This document shows positions 1 to 10,446 of a stretch of 64,000 nt of DNA, in pieces. The notes below the pieces were generated by a model that saw only the letters and a list, made by a program, of their open reading frames with translations, was not told where the DNA came from and did not search any database. Origin of the DNA: Muricoccus nepalensis (lineage in GTDB: Bacteria; Pseudomonadota; Alphaproteobacteria; Acetobacterales; Acetobacteraceae); NCBI RefSeq assembly GCF_006438825.1, contig NZ_RCZP01000002.1, positions 94,568 through 158,567 of the forward strand, written 5' to 3'. The position numbers and the translations under genes are program-made. Position 1 is the stretch's first letter, and each line of letters begins with the position of its first letter.

Positions 1-1383
1 TATGGCACGCCGCGCAACGCGGTGGACGCGGCCTGCGTGCCCGGGGGCTCCTCCTCGGGCTCGGCCAGCGCCGTCGCGGCGGGCATCGCGGCCTTCTCGC
101 TGGGCACGGACACGGCGGGATCGGGGCGGGTGCCGGCGGCGTTCCAGAACATCGTCGGGCTGAAGCCGAGCCTCGGCCTCGTGCCGACGCGGGGCGTGGT
201 GCCGGCCTGCCGCTCGCTCGACGCCGTCTCGGTCTTCGCGCTGACGGCCGCGCAGGCGGGGGCGGTGCTGGCGGTGCTGGCCGGGCCGGACGCGGCCGAT
301 CCCTACTCCCGCGCGGCGCCCGCGGGCTGGCGGGCCACGGGCGGCGCGGTGCCCCCCGCGCTCCGCGTCGCGGTGCCGGAGGAGGCGGAGCTTCTCTTCG
401 ACACGCCGGACGACGCCGCGCTGTTCCGCGCCGCCCTCGCGCGGCTGGAGGGGATGGGGGCGGTGCTGGAGCGCGTCTCCATCGCGCCCTTCCTGGCGCT
501 CGCCCGCCGCCTCTACGACGGCGCCTGGGTGGCCGAGCGGACGGCGGCGCTGCGGGACTGGGTGGAGAACCGCCCGGCCTCGCTGCACCCGGTCACCCGG
601 ACCATCCTGGAGGGCGGCCTCGCCCGTCGCACGGTGGACGCCTTCGACGACTTCCACGCGGTGGCGGAGGCGCGGCTCCTCTCGCGGGCGCTGTTCGCGC
701 GCGCCGACCTGCTGGCGGTGCCGACCGCGCCGGGCATCCCGACGCTGGCGGACCTGGCCGCCGAGCCGGTGGCCGCCAACAGCCGCTGCGGCACCTACAC
801 GAACTTCGTGAACCTGCTGGACCTCTCGGCGCTGGCGCTGCCCGCGGGATTCCGGGGCGACGGGCGGCCGGCGGGGGTCACCCTCATCGGCCCCGCCTTC
901 GCCGAGGCGCGGCTGCTCGCGGTGGGGGGCGCCCTGCACCACGCGGCCGGGCTGCCGCTCGGCGCCACCGGCGAGCCGACGCCGCCGCCCGAGGCGGGGG
1001 CCGGCGCGGGGGCGGGGGAGATCCCGCTCTTCTGCATCGGCGCGCACATGGCGGGCCTGCCGCTGAACGGGCAGGTCACCGCGCTCGGCGGGCGCTTCCT
1101 GCGGCGGGACCGGGCGGCGCCGGGCTACCGGCTCTACGCGCTGGGCAACCGGCCCGGGCTGATCCGGGGCGAGGGCGAGGCGGCGATCGAGGGGGAGGTC
1201 TGGGCCCTGCCGGCCGCGGGGATCGGCCCCCTGCTGGCCCAGGTGCCGCCGCCGCTCGGCTTCGGGACGGTGGCGCTGGAAAGCGGGCCCTGCCTCGGCT
1301 TCCTGGCGGAGCCCGCCGGCCTGGTGGGGGCGCCCGAGATCACGGCGCTTGGAGGATGGCGGGCCTACCTGGCATCGCGCTGA
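1..1383 (+). CDS. atzF: Allophanate hydrolase, 3' part (5' end outside window)
   Basis: The frame is open from base 1, so the N-terminus lies outside the window. The first visible residues are the amidase-signature core, GGSSSGSASA followed by GTDTAGSGR. These carry the cis-Ser and nucleophilic Ser of the Ser-cisSer-Lys triad; the Lys should lie upstream, out of view. After the amidase domain comes a separate C-terminal domain of about 120 residues (from GEIPLFCIGAHMAGLPLN), typical of allophanate hydrolases and not of ordinary amidases. The enzyme splits allophanate (urea-1-carboxylate) to ammonia and CO2, usually after urea carboxylase or in triazine and ureide breakdown. No urea carboxylase is visible; it may lie upstream. 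The 3' end overlaps the convergent SulP gene by 44 bases. The family call is firm because of the two-domain layout. Confidence 0.9.
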   Translation, partial: YGTPRNAVDAACVPGGSSSGSASAVAAGIAAFSLGTDTAGSGRVPAAFQNIVGLKPSLGLVPTRGVVPACRSLDAVSVFALTAAQAGAVLAVLAGPDAADPYSRAAPAGWRATGGAVPPALRVAVPEEAELLFDTPDDAALFRAALARLEGMGAVLERVSIAPFLALARRLYDGAWVAERTAALRDWVENRPASLHPVTRTILEGGLARRTVDAFDDFHAVAEARLLSRALFARADLLAVPTAPGIPTLADLAAEPVAANSRCGTYTNFVNLLDLSALALPAGFRGDGRPAGVTLIGPAFAEARLLAVGGALHHAAGLPLGATGEPTPPPEAGAGAGAGEIPLFCIGAHMAGLPLNGQVTALGGRFLRRDRAAPGYRLYALGNRPGLIRGEGEAAIEGEVWALPAAGIGPLLAQVPPPLGFGTVALESGPCLGFLAEPAGLVGAPEITALGGWRAYLASR

Positions 1384-3046
1384 CGGGGGGCGCGGCGGGA
1401 GGCGGTGCCAGCTCCGCCCGGGCCGCCGCCACGGCCTCGGCGAGGCTGGCCCGGAAGCGGACGGCGGGCGGGCGCACCCCGTGGGTGCGCAGAACCCGCC
1501 GGATCGGCGGGCTCGCGCCGGCGAGGAGGACGAGCGCGCCCGCGCGCCGCGCCTTGCGGGCGAAGCCCTCGATCGTCGCGGCCGCCGTGGAATCGAGCAC
1601 GGGCACGGCCGAGACGTCGATCACGTAGGCCCGGGGCGGCGCGCCCACCCCGTCCAGCGCGGCTCCCACCCCGGCCGCCGCGCCGAAGAAGAAGGCGCCG
1701 GCGATGCGGATGACCGCGATGTCGGGATCGGCGGGGAGGGCGTCGCCCTCCTCCGCGGCGTCGGCCTGGTCGGCCTCCACCACGGGGCGGCCGGTCTCCA
1801 CCCGCACGGCCTGGGCCATGCGGTGCAGGAAGAGCAGCGCGCCGATGCCGAAGCCGATGACGATGCCCTCGATCAGGTCGCGGAAGACGACGAGGAGGAG
1901 GGTGGCGAAGAGCACCACGCCGTCCCCACGCGAGCCGCGCAGGAGGGCGGCCATGGCGTGCCGCTCCACCATGTTCCAGGCGACCACCGCCAGCAGCCCG
2001 GCCAGCGCCGCCAGCGGGATATAGGCCGCGAGCGGCGCGGCCAGCAGCATGAAGAGAAGCAGGAAGACCGCGTGCAGCATGCCCGAGACTGGGCCGCGGG
2101 CGCCGGCGCGCACGTTCGTCGCGGTGCGGGCGATGGTGCCGGTGACGCAGAAGCCGCCGAAGAGGGCGGAGCCGATGTTGGCGACTCCCTGCGCCACCAG
2201 CTCGGCGTTGGAGCGGTGCCGGCGACCGCTCATGCTGTCCGCCACCACGGCCGAGAGAAGGCTCTCGATGCCGCCCAGCAGCGCGAAGGAGAGCGCGGCC
2301 GGGAGCACCGCGAGGACGGCCTCGGGGCTCATGTCCGGCAGGGCGGGCGCGGGCAGGGATTGCGGGATGCCGCCGAAGCGGGTGCCGATGGTCTCCACGG
2401 GCAGGCCGAGGCCCGTGGCGAGGGCCGCCGCGGCGGCGACCGCGATGAGGAAGCCCGGCCAGGTCGGGCGCCACCGCCGCAGCACCAGGATGATCGCGAC
2501 CGACAGCGCGGCCACGCCCATCGCCGCCGGGCTGGCCGTCGGCAGCGCCCCCCAGAGCGCCGCGAGCTTCGGCAGGAAGGGGCCGGGCTCGCGCGCCAGC
2601 GTGAGGCCCAGCAGGTCCTTCATCTGGCTGGCGAGGATGATCACGCCGATGCCGGCGGTGAAGCCGACGGTCACGGGGTAGGGGATGTACTTGATGAAGG
2701 TGCCGAGGCGCAGCAGGCCGATGGCCATCAGGATGAGCCCCGACAGCAGCGTCGCCAGCACCAGCCCCTCGATCCCGTGCACGGCGACGGTGGAGGCGAC
2801 GAGCACGATGAAGGCGCCCGCCGGCCCCCCGATCTGGAAGCGGCTGCCGCCGAGGAGCGAGACGAGGAAGCCGCCCACGATAGCCGTGTAGAGCCCCCGG
2901 TCCGGGCCCATGCCGGAGGCGATGGCGATGGCCATGGAAAGGGGGAGGGCGACGATGGCCACGGTGAGCCCCGCCACCGCGTCCGCCCGCAGCGCCCCGA
3001 GCCCATAGCCCTCCCGCAGGACGGTCACGAGCTTGGGGGTGAACAT
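1340..3046 (-). CDS. SulP-family inorganic anion transporter with STAS domain
   Basis: About 568 residues, a normal SulP length. The N-terminal half has many hydrophobic segments, opening with the family-typical MFTPKLVTVLREGYGLGALR and LTVAIVALPLSMAIA. The C-terminal 110 residues form a STAS domain with the VLDSTAAATI turn. Members move sulfate, bicarbonate or other anions across the inner membrane; the substrate here cannot be read from sequence. I place the start at 3046 because it matches where homologues begin. An in-frame ATG at 3118, with GGAGG nine bases upstream, would add 24 basic residues and overlap the upstream dehydrogenase by 34 bases, so coupling from that start is possible. 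The 3' end overlaps the allophanate hydrolase gene tail to tail. Confidence 0.9.
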   Translation of the reverse strand: MFTPKLVTVLREGYGLGALRADAVAGLTVAIVALPLSMAIAIASGMGPDRGLYTAIVGGFLVSLLGGSRFQIGGPAGAFIVLVASTVAVHGIEGLVLATLLSGLILMAIGLLRLGTFIKYIPYPVTVGFTAGIGVIILASQMKDLLGLTLAREPGPFLPKLAALWGALPTASPAAMGVAALSVAIILVLRRWRPTWPGFLIAVAAAAALATGLGLPVETIGTRFGGIPQSLPAPALPDMSPEAVLAVLPAALSFALLGGIESLLSAVVADSMSGRRHRSNAELVAQGVANIGSALFGGFCVTGTIARTATNVRAGARGPVSGMLHAVFLLLFMLLAAPLAAYIPLAALAGLLAVVAWNMVERHAMAALLRGSRGDGVVLFATLLLVVFRDLIEGIVIGFGIGALLFLHRMAQAVRVETGRPVVEADQADAAEEGDALPADPDIAVIRIAGAFFFGAAAGVGAALDGVGAPPRAYVIDVSAVPVLDSTAAATIEGFARKARRAGALVLLAGASPPIRRVLRTHGVRPPAVRFRASLAEAVAAARAELAPPPAAPPVSAMPGRPAILQAP

Positions 3047-3084
3047 CTCCGCGAAGCCCGGGCCCTTCGGCGCGGGCGCCCGCC

Positions 3085-4035
3085 TCAGATCACGCGCACG
3101 GGCTTTCCCGCCATCCATGCCTTCAGCGCCTCCAGCGCGCCGCCGTAGAAATGCTCATAGTTCTGGCGCGTGACATAGCCGAGATGCGGCGTCAGCACCG
3201 TGTTCGGCAGGGACGCGAGGGCGGTGCCGGCCGGCAGGGGCTCCTCGTCGTAGACGTCGAGGGCGGCGCCGGCGAGGCGGCGCGCGCGCAGCGCCTCCTC
3301 CAGCGCCGCCGTGTCCACGAGCGGCCCGCGCGAGGTGTTCACGAGGTAGGCGCCGGGCTTCATCAGGCCGAGCTCGGCCGCGCCGATCGTGTGGCGGGAG
3401 CGCTCCGAGAGGACGAGGTGGAGCGTCACGACGTCGGCTTCCCGCAGCAGCTCCTCCTTGCTCACCCGCGTGGCGTCGGCGGCGCGCGCGGCCTCGTCGG
3501 TCAGGTTCGTGCTCCAGGCGAGCACCCGCATGTCGAAGGCGCGCGCCACCCGCGCCACCCGCTGGCCCTGCTTGCCCAGCCCGATGACGCCGAGGGTGCG
3601 CCCCTCCAGCCCCTCGCCGAGCACCGTCTGCCAGCGGCCCTCGCGCAGCGCGCGGTCCTGGGCGGGGATGTCGCGGAGGAGGGCAAGGATGAGGCCCCAG
3701 GTGAGCTCCGAGGTCGGGGAGGTGGTGCCGGGCGTGCCGCAGAAGGTGATCCCGCGCTCCTTCAGCGCCGCCGCGTCCACCGAGTTGTTCCGCCCGGCCG
3801 TGGTGACCAGCAGCCGGAGGTTCGGCAGTCGCTCGATCAGCGAGCGCGGGAAGGGGGTGCGCTCGCGCATGAGGACGATGGCGTCGTAAGGGGCGAGGCG
3901 GGCCGCCAGCGCGTCCGGGTCCTTGATCGTGTCGCGGAAGACGTCCACGGGCACGCCGAGCGAGCCCCAGTCGCCGAAGGAGAGGGCGACGCCCTGGTAG
4001 TCGTCCAGCACCGCGATGCGGCTCAGCGTGTTCAT
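3085..4035 (-). CDS. D-2-hydroxyacid dehydrogenase family protein
   Basis: 316 residues. The Rossmann nucleotide-binding loop GLGKQG is at residues 152-157. It is followed by the family blocks VNTSRGPLVD, which carries the substrate-binding Arg, and TPHLGYVT, which carries the catalytic His near the C-terminus. The N-terminal LDDYQGVA is typical of the SerA-like D-isomer subgroup found in proteobacterial catabolic loci. These enzymes reduce 2-keto acids or oxidise D-2-hydroxy acids with NAD(P); the substrate is not predictable. The gene lies on the same strand just upstream of the SulP transporter gene with about 38 bases between them, so the two may be co-transcribed. Confidence 0.88.
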   Translation of the reverse strand: MNTLSRIAVLDDYQGVALSFGDWGSLGVPVDVFRDTIKDPDALAARLAPYDAIVLMRERTPFPRSLIERLPNLRLLVTTAGRNNSVDAAALKERGITFCGTPGTTSPTSELTWGLILALLRDIPAQDRALREGRWQTVLGEGLEGRTLGVIGLGKQGQRVARVARAFDMRVLAWSTNLTDEAARAADATRVSKEELLREADVVTLHLVLSERSRHTIGAAELGLMKPGAYLVNTSRGPLVDTAALEEALRARRLAGAALDVYDEEPLPAGTALASLPNTVLTPHLGYVTRQNYEHFYGGALEALKAWMAGKPVRVI

Positions 4036-4087
4036 GCGCGCTTCTTCCTCCGGTGGGCGCGCCGGTGGCGAGTCCCTTGCCCCCAGG

Positions 4088-4594
4088 CTAGGCCAGAACC
4101 CCGCCCCCGTCAGGGGTGCCGAGAAGCCGCTCCACGGGGTCGCCCAGGCGCAGCGCGCCGCCCTCGATCACGCGGGCGGTGATGCCGCCGTGGCCGCGCA
4201 CGGCGTTGTAGCCGCCGGGGCCGAGCTCCTCGTCCATGCGCGAGCAGGGGTGGCAGTCGCCCGACCATTCCAGCAGCACCTCGCCGACCCGGAAGCGACG
4301 GTTGCGGAGCGCCGAGAGGTTGATGCCCTCCACCACGAGGTTCCGCCGCAGCCGCGCCGGTTCCACCGCCTCGCGCGCGAGGTAGCCGGCGATGGCGCGG
4401 AGCTGCTCGGCCGCGATGAGCGTCACCTGCCGCGCGCCGTCGCGGGTGCTGGCGAAGCGGTCGCCGGACAGGCCTTGGCCGCGCTCGGCGCGGGCGGCCT
4501 CCACCGCCCGCACCGGCGCGCGGCGGGCCGGGCGGAGCCCGATCCAGGCGAGGCGGCCGGGGGCCACCGGCCCGTCGATCAGCCGCGCGAGCAT
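4088..4594 (-). CDS. MOSC domain-containing protein
   Basis: 168 residues, essentially a single MOSC domain. Visible hallmarks are GLSGDRF near residue 42, QVTLIAAEQL, the RRNLVVEGINLSAL block, and the conserved sulfur-carrying cysteine in GDCHPCSRM. MOSC proteins handle sulfur or molybdenum cofactor-linked reduction; stand-alone members resemble YiiM and act in detoxification of N-hydroxylated or xenobiotic substrates. There is no signal peptide, so it should be cytosolic. It is on the same strand between the Lrp-type regulator and the dehydrogenase, but I see no functional link to either. Only a weak ribosome-binding site precedes the ATG at 4594. Confidence 0.88.
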   Translation of the reverse strand: MLARLIDGPVAPGRLAWIGLRPARRAPVRAVEAARAERGQGLSGDRFASTRDGARQVTLIAAEQLRAIAGYLAREAVEPARLRRNLVVEGINLSALRNRRFRVGEVLLEWSGDCHPCSRMDEELGPGGYNAVRGHGGITARVIEGGALRLGDPVERLLGTPDGGGVLA

Positions 4595-4647
4595 GGAGCC
4601 GGGGGCGGGCGAGGCGGGGCGCGGGGGCTCGCCGAAGAGGTCGCGGG

Positions 4648-5139
4648 TCAGGGCGCGTAGCCCGTGGGAAGGGCGGTCGTGTACTTGATCTGCTCCATCG
4701 AGAAGCTCGAGCTGACGTCGAAGAGGTCCGCCATCTCGATGAGGCGCTTGTAGACGCCGTCATAGGCCGCGATGTCCGGCACGACGACGCGGAGAAGGTA
4801 GTCGACGCTGCCGCTCATGCGGTGGAACTCCAGCACCTCGGGGATCTCGCTGACCGCGCGGCAGAAGCGCTCGGCCCAGTCCATGCTGTGGCGGTTGGTG
4901 CGGATGGTGACGAAGACGGTGACGCCGACGCGCATCTTCGCGGGGTCCAGCAGGGCCACGCGGCGGCGGATCACGCCCTCCTCCTCCAGCCGCCGGATGC
5001 GGCGCCAGCAGGGGGAGGGGGAGAGGCCGGCGCGCTGGGCGACCTCGGCCACCGAGAGGGTGGCGTCCTCCTGCAGGCATTCGAGGATCTTGCGGTCGAA
5101 CCCGTCGAGCGGGGATGGATTTTGCGCCAATTCGGCCAA
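4648..5139 (-). CDS. Lrp/AsnC family transcriptional regulator
   Basis: About 163 residues. The N-terminal helix-turn-helix (DGFDRKILECLQEDATLSVA onward to PCWRRIRRLEEEGVI) is followed by an AsnC-type ligand-binding domain (VFVTIRTN, EIPEVLEFHRMSGSVDYLLR). Both are classic Lrp features, and the length fits. There is no in-frame ATG or GTG near the expected N-terminus. A TTG at 5139, or one three codons later at 5130, must be the start, and neither has a strong ribosome-binding site. An imperfect palindrome (TTGGCCGAATTGGCGCAA, minus strand) spans this start region and could be an autoregulatory operator. The divergent neighbour at 5245 encodes a small membrane protein. Regulators of this family sense amino acids, but the target is unknown. 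Confidence 0.88.
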   Translation of the reverse strand: MAELAQNPSPLDGFDRKILECLQEDATLSVAEVAQRAGLSPSPCWRRIRRLEEEGVIRRRVALLDPAKMRVGVTVFVTIRTNRHSMDWAERFCRAVSEIPEVLEFHRMSGSVDYLLRVVVPDIAAYDGVYKRLIEMADLFDVSSSFSMEQIKYTTALPTGYAP

Positions 5140-5244
5140 TCCAGGTATGGAATGGCGGCATTGTCGGGTGATGCGGCATGGAACGCAATCCCATGCCCCG
5201 CGACGACCACTAGGATCGGCGCCACGCCCGAGGAGCCGACGCGC

Positions 5245-5502
5245 ATGCCGACCCCGTCCTTCACCGACCACCCGGCCTCGGTGGGCGAGACCTACACCGA
5301 GCACCTGCACACGGCCGCCTGGTTCGGCTGGCGGATGCTGCTGGGCTCGCTCGCCTGCTTCGTGCACGCGGTGCTGCCCTTCCTGTTCACGCGCACGGGG
5401 TCGGCGACCATCACCCAGCTGCACGACCGGATGGTGCTGAACCGGGTGCGGGCGGCCCGCGCCCCGGACGCCGCCGGGGACGCCGCGCGCCAGCCTCTCT
5501 AG
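5245..5502 (+). CDS. Small DUF6356-like membrane protein
   Basis: 85 residues, beginning MPTPSFTDHPASVGETYTEH. This resembles a small alphaproteobacterial family (annotated as DUF6356 as far as I recall), with a conserved FTxHPxSVGETYxEH start and one hydrophobic segment around MLLGSLACFVHAVLPFLF. The family has no established function. I chose the ATG at 5245 because it coincides with the conserved N-terminus and a GAGGAGC ribosome-binding site precedes it. It is divergent from the Lrp-type regulator and could be its target, which is inference from position only. Its last four bases overlap the end of the convergent thioredoxin-like gene. Confidence 0.75.
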   Translation: MPTPSFTDHPASVGETYTEHLHTAAWFGWRMLLGSLACFVHAVLPFLFTRTGSATITQLHDRMVLNRVRAARAPDAAGDAARQPL

Positions 5503-6488
5503 CCGAAGGTCGCGCTGAACAGCGACAGGCCGGGTGCGGGCGCCTCGACCTCCACGAGGTGCTCGCCGTAGGTCTCGCCGTCGAGCAGCGTGTAGAGGGT
5601 CGGCCGGCCGACCTCGACCACGCGCCAGGCGCCGCCATCGGCCCGCACGCGCAGGGGGATGCCCTCGGCCATCCCCTCCGCCACCCCGGCCACGAGGTGG
5701 AGCCGGGCCGCCGAGAAGCGCATCCGCAGGCCGCCGCGCGCGGAGCGGAGCACCAGCTCCTCCTCGCCCCGCGCCCAGGTGCCGTCGAGGTCGTAGCGGT
5801 TCAGGCCCGGCCCCGCGCCCGCGAAGGCGTAGGTGGCCTCGCCGCGCCGGGGCGACTGCGCGCGCTCCTGCGGGGTCGGGTGCAGGGCGCCGAAATAGAC
5901 CTCGGGCGAGCGGACATGGGACAGGTCCGGGTCCTCGCCCGGGCGCGCCGGGAAGGGGCCGGAGAGGCCGAGAAGCCCGCGGATCGCCCCCTCCATCTCC
6001 CGCGCGTGGCCCTCCCCCTCCCGCAGGAGGACCACCCGGCCCTCGCGGTCGAGCAGGTAGAAGGCGGGCCAAGCCTGGTTGCTCCAGGCGCGCCAGGTCC
6101 GGCGGTCGTTGTCCTGGCCCACGGGGTAGAGGATGCCGAACTCCCGCACCGCGGCCTCGACGTTGCGGCGCATCCGCTCGAAGCCGAATTCCGGCGTGTG
6201 GATGCCGACCACCTGCAGCCCGCGCGGCCCGTACTCGGCCTGCCAGCGGTTGAGGTAGGGGACGGTGCGGCGGCAGTTGATGCAGGAGTAGGTCCAGAAG
6301 TCGACCAGCGCGACCTTGCCGCGCAGCCCGGCGACCGAGAGCGGCGCCGGCGCGTTGATCCAGCCGTCGATCCCCACGAAGTCGGGCGCCTGGGGGGCGA
6401 AGGAGCGGGCCGGGGAGGGGGCCAGGGCCGGCACCAGGCCGGCCAGGAGCCCCGGGGCGAGGAGGCGGCGTCCGGGCAAGGGGGTCAC
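5499..6488 (-). CDS. Exported thioredoxin-like (redoxin) protein with CxxC
   Basis: About 329 residues from a GTG at 6488. A TTG at 6533 would give 15 more residues that do not look like part of a signal peptide. From the GTG the N-terminus reads as a signal sequence (PLPGRRLLAPGLLAGLVPAL). The redoxin domain follows with KVALVDFWTYSCINCRRTVP, giving a CxxC pair at about residues 69 and 72, then the IHTPEFGFER and YPVGQDND blocks. A C-terminal beta-rich domain of about 120 residues completes the protein. This layout matches the exported thioredoxin plus accessory domain seen in DipZ/TlpA-like proteins. A periplasmic thiol-disulfide or redox role is likely; the partner is not evident. Confidence 0.85.
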   Translation of the reverse strand: MTPLPGRRLLAPGLLAGLVPALAPSPARSFAPQAPDFVGIDGWINAPAPLSVAGLRGKVALVDFWTYSCINCRRTVPYLNRWQAEYGPRGLQVVGIHTPEFGFERMRRNVEAAVREFGILYPVGQDNDRRTWRAWSNQAWPAFYLLDREGRVVLLREGEGHAREMEGAIRGLLGLSGPFPARPGEDPDLSHVRSPEVYFGALHPTPQERAQSPRRGEATYAFAGAGPGLNRYDLDGTWARGEEELVLRSARGGLRMRFSAARLHLVAGVAEGMAEGIPLRVRADGGAWRVVEVGRPTLYTLLDGETYGEHLVEVEAPAPGLSLFSATFG

Positions 6489-6552
6489 TCCATCAGGCCT
6501 GGTGGAGCTGACGACGCGGCGGGCGGGATTCAAGGCCGCCGCGCCGGGGCGG

Positions 6553-8436
<1,884 letters not shown>

Positions 8437-8528
8437 GGCGCCCCTTCTAGACCGCGGGGAGGGCGGGACGGAACGCCGCATTGCGCATCCCCGTCGCGCG
8501 CCGGCCGAGGGGGGCTCCCCCTCCGCCC

Positions 8529-8556
8529 TTGCAGCGGGCGCGCCGCGTGCTAGGCC
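8529..8556 (+). promoter_or_regulatory. Putative nhaA promoter
   Basis: TTGCAG at 8529-8534 and TAGGCC at 8551-8556 are separated by 16 bases and end 35 bases before the nhaA start codon. The same TTGnnn-N16/17-TAnnnn pattern precedes ndk, hrcA and the exported lyase gene in this window, which supports a housekeeping promoter. The -10 element is far from the E. coli consensus, as is common in GC-rich alphaproteobacteria. Confidence 0.45.
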
Positions 8557-8591
8557 CGTCCCCTCGAGACCGAGGGGGAGCGAGGCGGCCG

Positions 8592-9782
8592 ATGGACAGG
8601 ACCCACCACCACCCGCCGCCGAGCGCCCTGCGCCGCTTCCTCGATTCGGAGTCCTCGGGCGGGCTGGTGCTGATGGGGGCGGCCGCCCTGGCGCTGGTCA
8701 TCGCCAACACGCCGCTGAACGCCGCCTACCAGGGGGTGCTGCACGCCCATCTCGGCCCGCTTTCGGTCGAGGAATGGATCAACGACGGGCTGATGGCCCT
8801 GTTCTTCCTGTTCGTCGGCCTGGAGATCAAGCGCGAGGCGGTCGACGGGCAGCTCGCCACCTGGCCCCGCCGCGCGCTGCCCGGGCTCGCGGCCGCGGGG
8901 GGGATGCTGGTGCCCGCCCTCATCTACCTGATGGTCAACCCCAGCCGCACCGCGCATGGCTGGGCCATCCCGACCGCGACCGACATCGCCTTCGCCCTCG
9001 GCGTCCTCTCGCTGCTCGGCCGGCGCGTGCCGGCCTCGCTCCGGGTCTTCCTGGCAGCGCTGGCCATCATCGACGACCTCGGGGCGGTGGCCATCATCGC
9101 GGTCTTCTACACGGGGGGCCTCTCCCTGCCCGACCTCGCGGCCGCGGCGGCCGTGATCGCGGTGCTGGCGGCGATGAACCGGCTGGGCGTGCTCCGGCTC
9201 CTGCCCTACCTCCTGCTCGGCGCCGTGCTCTGGGTGCTGATGCTGCGCTCGGGGGTCCACGCGACGCTGGCGGGGGTCTTCCTCTCCCTCACCATTCCCC
9301 TGCGCCACCGGCCCGGCGCGGTCGACGACGAGCGCGCGAGCCCGCTGCACCGGCTGGAGCACCGCCTGGCCGTGCCCGTGGGCTTCGTCATCGTGCCCGT
9401 CTTCGGGCTGGCCAACGCGGGGGTGCCCTTCCTGAACCTGCCGGGGGAGGCCCTGGTCGCCCCGGTCACGCTGGGCGTCGGCCTCGGGCTGCTCCTGGGC
9501 AAGGCGATCGGCGTCTTCGGGGCGGCCAGCCTCGCGATCCGCCTCGGCCTCGCGGACATGCCCGCCCATGCCAGCCGCCTCCAGCTCTTCGGCGTGGCCC
9601 TCCTCTGCGGGATCGGCTTCACGATGAGCCTCTTCGTCACCCTGCTCGCCTTCCCCGGCGACCCGCTGCTCCAGGCGGAGGCGAAGATCGGCATCCTCGG
9701 CGGCTCCCTTCTCTCGGGGCTGCTCGGCTACGCCCTGTTGCGCGTGGCGCCGCGGGACGTCCCGGCGACGCCCTCGCGGTGA
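8592..9782 (+). CDS. nhaA: Na+/H+ antiporter NhaA
   Basis: 396 residues, the usual NhaA length, with about twelve hydrophobic segments. Family blocks are clear: [40 protein letters not shown], and [19 protein letters not shown], which carries the paired Asp residues (D163/D164 in E. coli) that bind sodium and protons. The [10 protein letters not shown] segment near the end is also diagnostic. It exchanges internal sodium for external protons and so protects against salt and alkaline stress. The ATG at 8592 follows GAGGGGGAGCGAGG. ndk lies 79 bases downstream with its own promoter-like sequence. Confidence 0.96.
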   Translation: MDRTHHHPPPSALRRFLDSESSGGLVLMGAAALALVIANTPLNAAYQGVLHAHLGPLSVEEWINDGLMALFFLFVGLEIKREAVDGQLATWPRRALPGLAAAGGMLVPALIYLMVNPSRTAHGWAIPTATDIAFALGVLSLLGRRVPASLRVFLAALAIIDDLGAVAIIAVFYTGGLSLPDLAAAAAVIAVLAAMNRLGVLRLLPYLLLGAVLWVLMLRSGVHATLAGVFLSLTIPLRHRPGAVDDERASPLHRLEHRLAVPVGFVIVPVFGLANAGVPFLNLPGEALVAPVTLGVGLGLLLGKAIGVFGAASLAIRLGLADMPAHASRLQLFGVALLCGIGFTMSLFVTLLAFPGDPLLQAEAKIGILGGSLLSGLLGYALLRVAPRDVPATPSR

Positions 9783-9802
9783 GGGGGCGGGGCGGGTCCC
9801 CC

Positions 9803-9831
9803 TTGCCGAACGCCCCCGGCGCCGCTACCGG
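9803..9831 (+). promoter_or_regulatory. Putative ndk promoter
   Basis: TTGCCG at 9803-9808 and TACCGG at 9826-9831 are separated by 17 bases and end 30 bases before the ndk ATG. The pattern matches that seen upstream of nhaA and the exported lyase gene. Confidence 0.45.
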
Positions 9832-9861
9832 CGCCCACACCAACAGAGGGAAACCGCCACC

Positions 9862-10284
9862 ATGGCCACCGAGCGCACCTTTTCGATCCTCAAGCCCGAC
9901 GCGACCCGCCGGAACCTGACCGGCAAGATCAACGCCGTCTTCGAGGAGAAGGGCCTGCGCATCGTCGCCCAGCGCCGCATCCAGATGACCCAGTCGATGG
10001 CCGAGACCTTCTACGGCGTCCACAAGGAGCGGCCTTTCTTCAAGGACCTCGTCTCCTTCATGACCTCTGGCCCCGTGGTCGTGCAGGTGCTCGAGGGCGA
10101 GGACGCGGTGGCCAGGAACCGCGAGATCATGGGCGCCACCAACCCCGCCAACGCGGCCGAGGGCACCATCCGCAAGCTCTTCGCCGAGAGCATCGAGGCG
10201 AACTCGGTCCACGGCTCCGACAGCCCGGAGAACGCGGCGACCGAGATCGCCTTCTTCTTCGCCGGCCACGAGATCGTCGGCTGA
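9862..10284 (+). CDS. ndk: Nucleoside-diphosphate kinase
   Basis: 140 residues, the standard length. [11 protein letters not shown] opens the protein and NSVHGSDS contains the phospho-accepting His at residue 117. It transfers the gamma phosphate of ATP to nucleoside diphosphates, keeping the NTP and dNTP pools in balance, in the cytosol. An AGAGGGAAA ribosome-binding site precedes the ATG. A strong hairpin with a T run follows the stop codon, so it is probably transcribed alone from the promoter at 9803-9831. Confidence 0.98.
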   Translation: MATERTFSILKPDATRRNLTGKINAVFEEKGLRIVAQRRIQMTQSMAETFYGVHKERPFFKDLVSFMTSGPVVVQVLEGEDAVARNREIMGATNPANAAEGTIRKLFAESIEANSVHGSDSPENAATEIAFFFAGHEIVG

Positions 10285-10291
10285 GGCGGCC

Positions 10292-10321
10292 GGGCCGGGA
10301 GGGTCCCTCCCGGCCCTTTTT
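10292..10321 (+). terminator. Intrinsic terminator of ndk
   Basis: A perfect 12-base inverted repeat (GGGCCGGGAGGG at 10292-10303 and its complement at 10305-10316; the innermost pairs would open to form the loop) is followed directly by TTTTT. It starts eight bases after the ndk stop codon. This is the clearest factor-independent terminator in the window. Confidence 0.92.
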
Positions 10322-10446
10322 GCCCCGTCTCGGAAATGAGTGCTTCGCCGGGGGCGGCGCCCGTGCGATCAACCCGGCCTAACCGCCACGCACTGGAACA
10401 CCGCCTTGCCGAGGATCATGGCCACGAGCCCGGGGCCGCGCCGCCC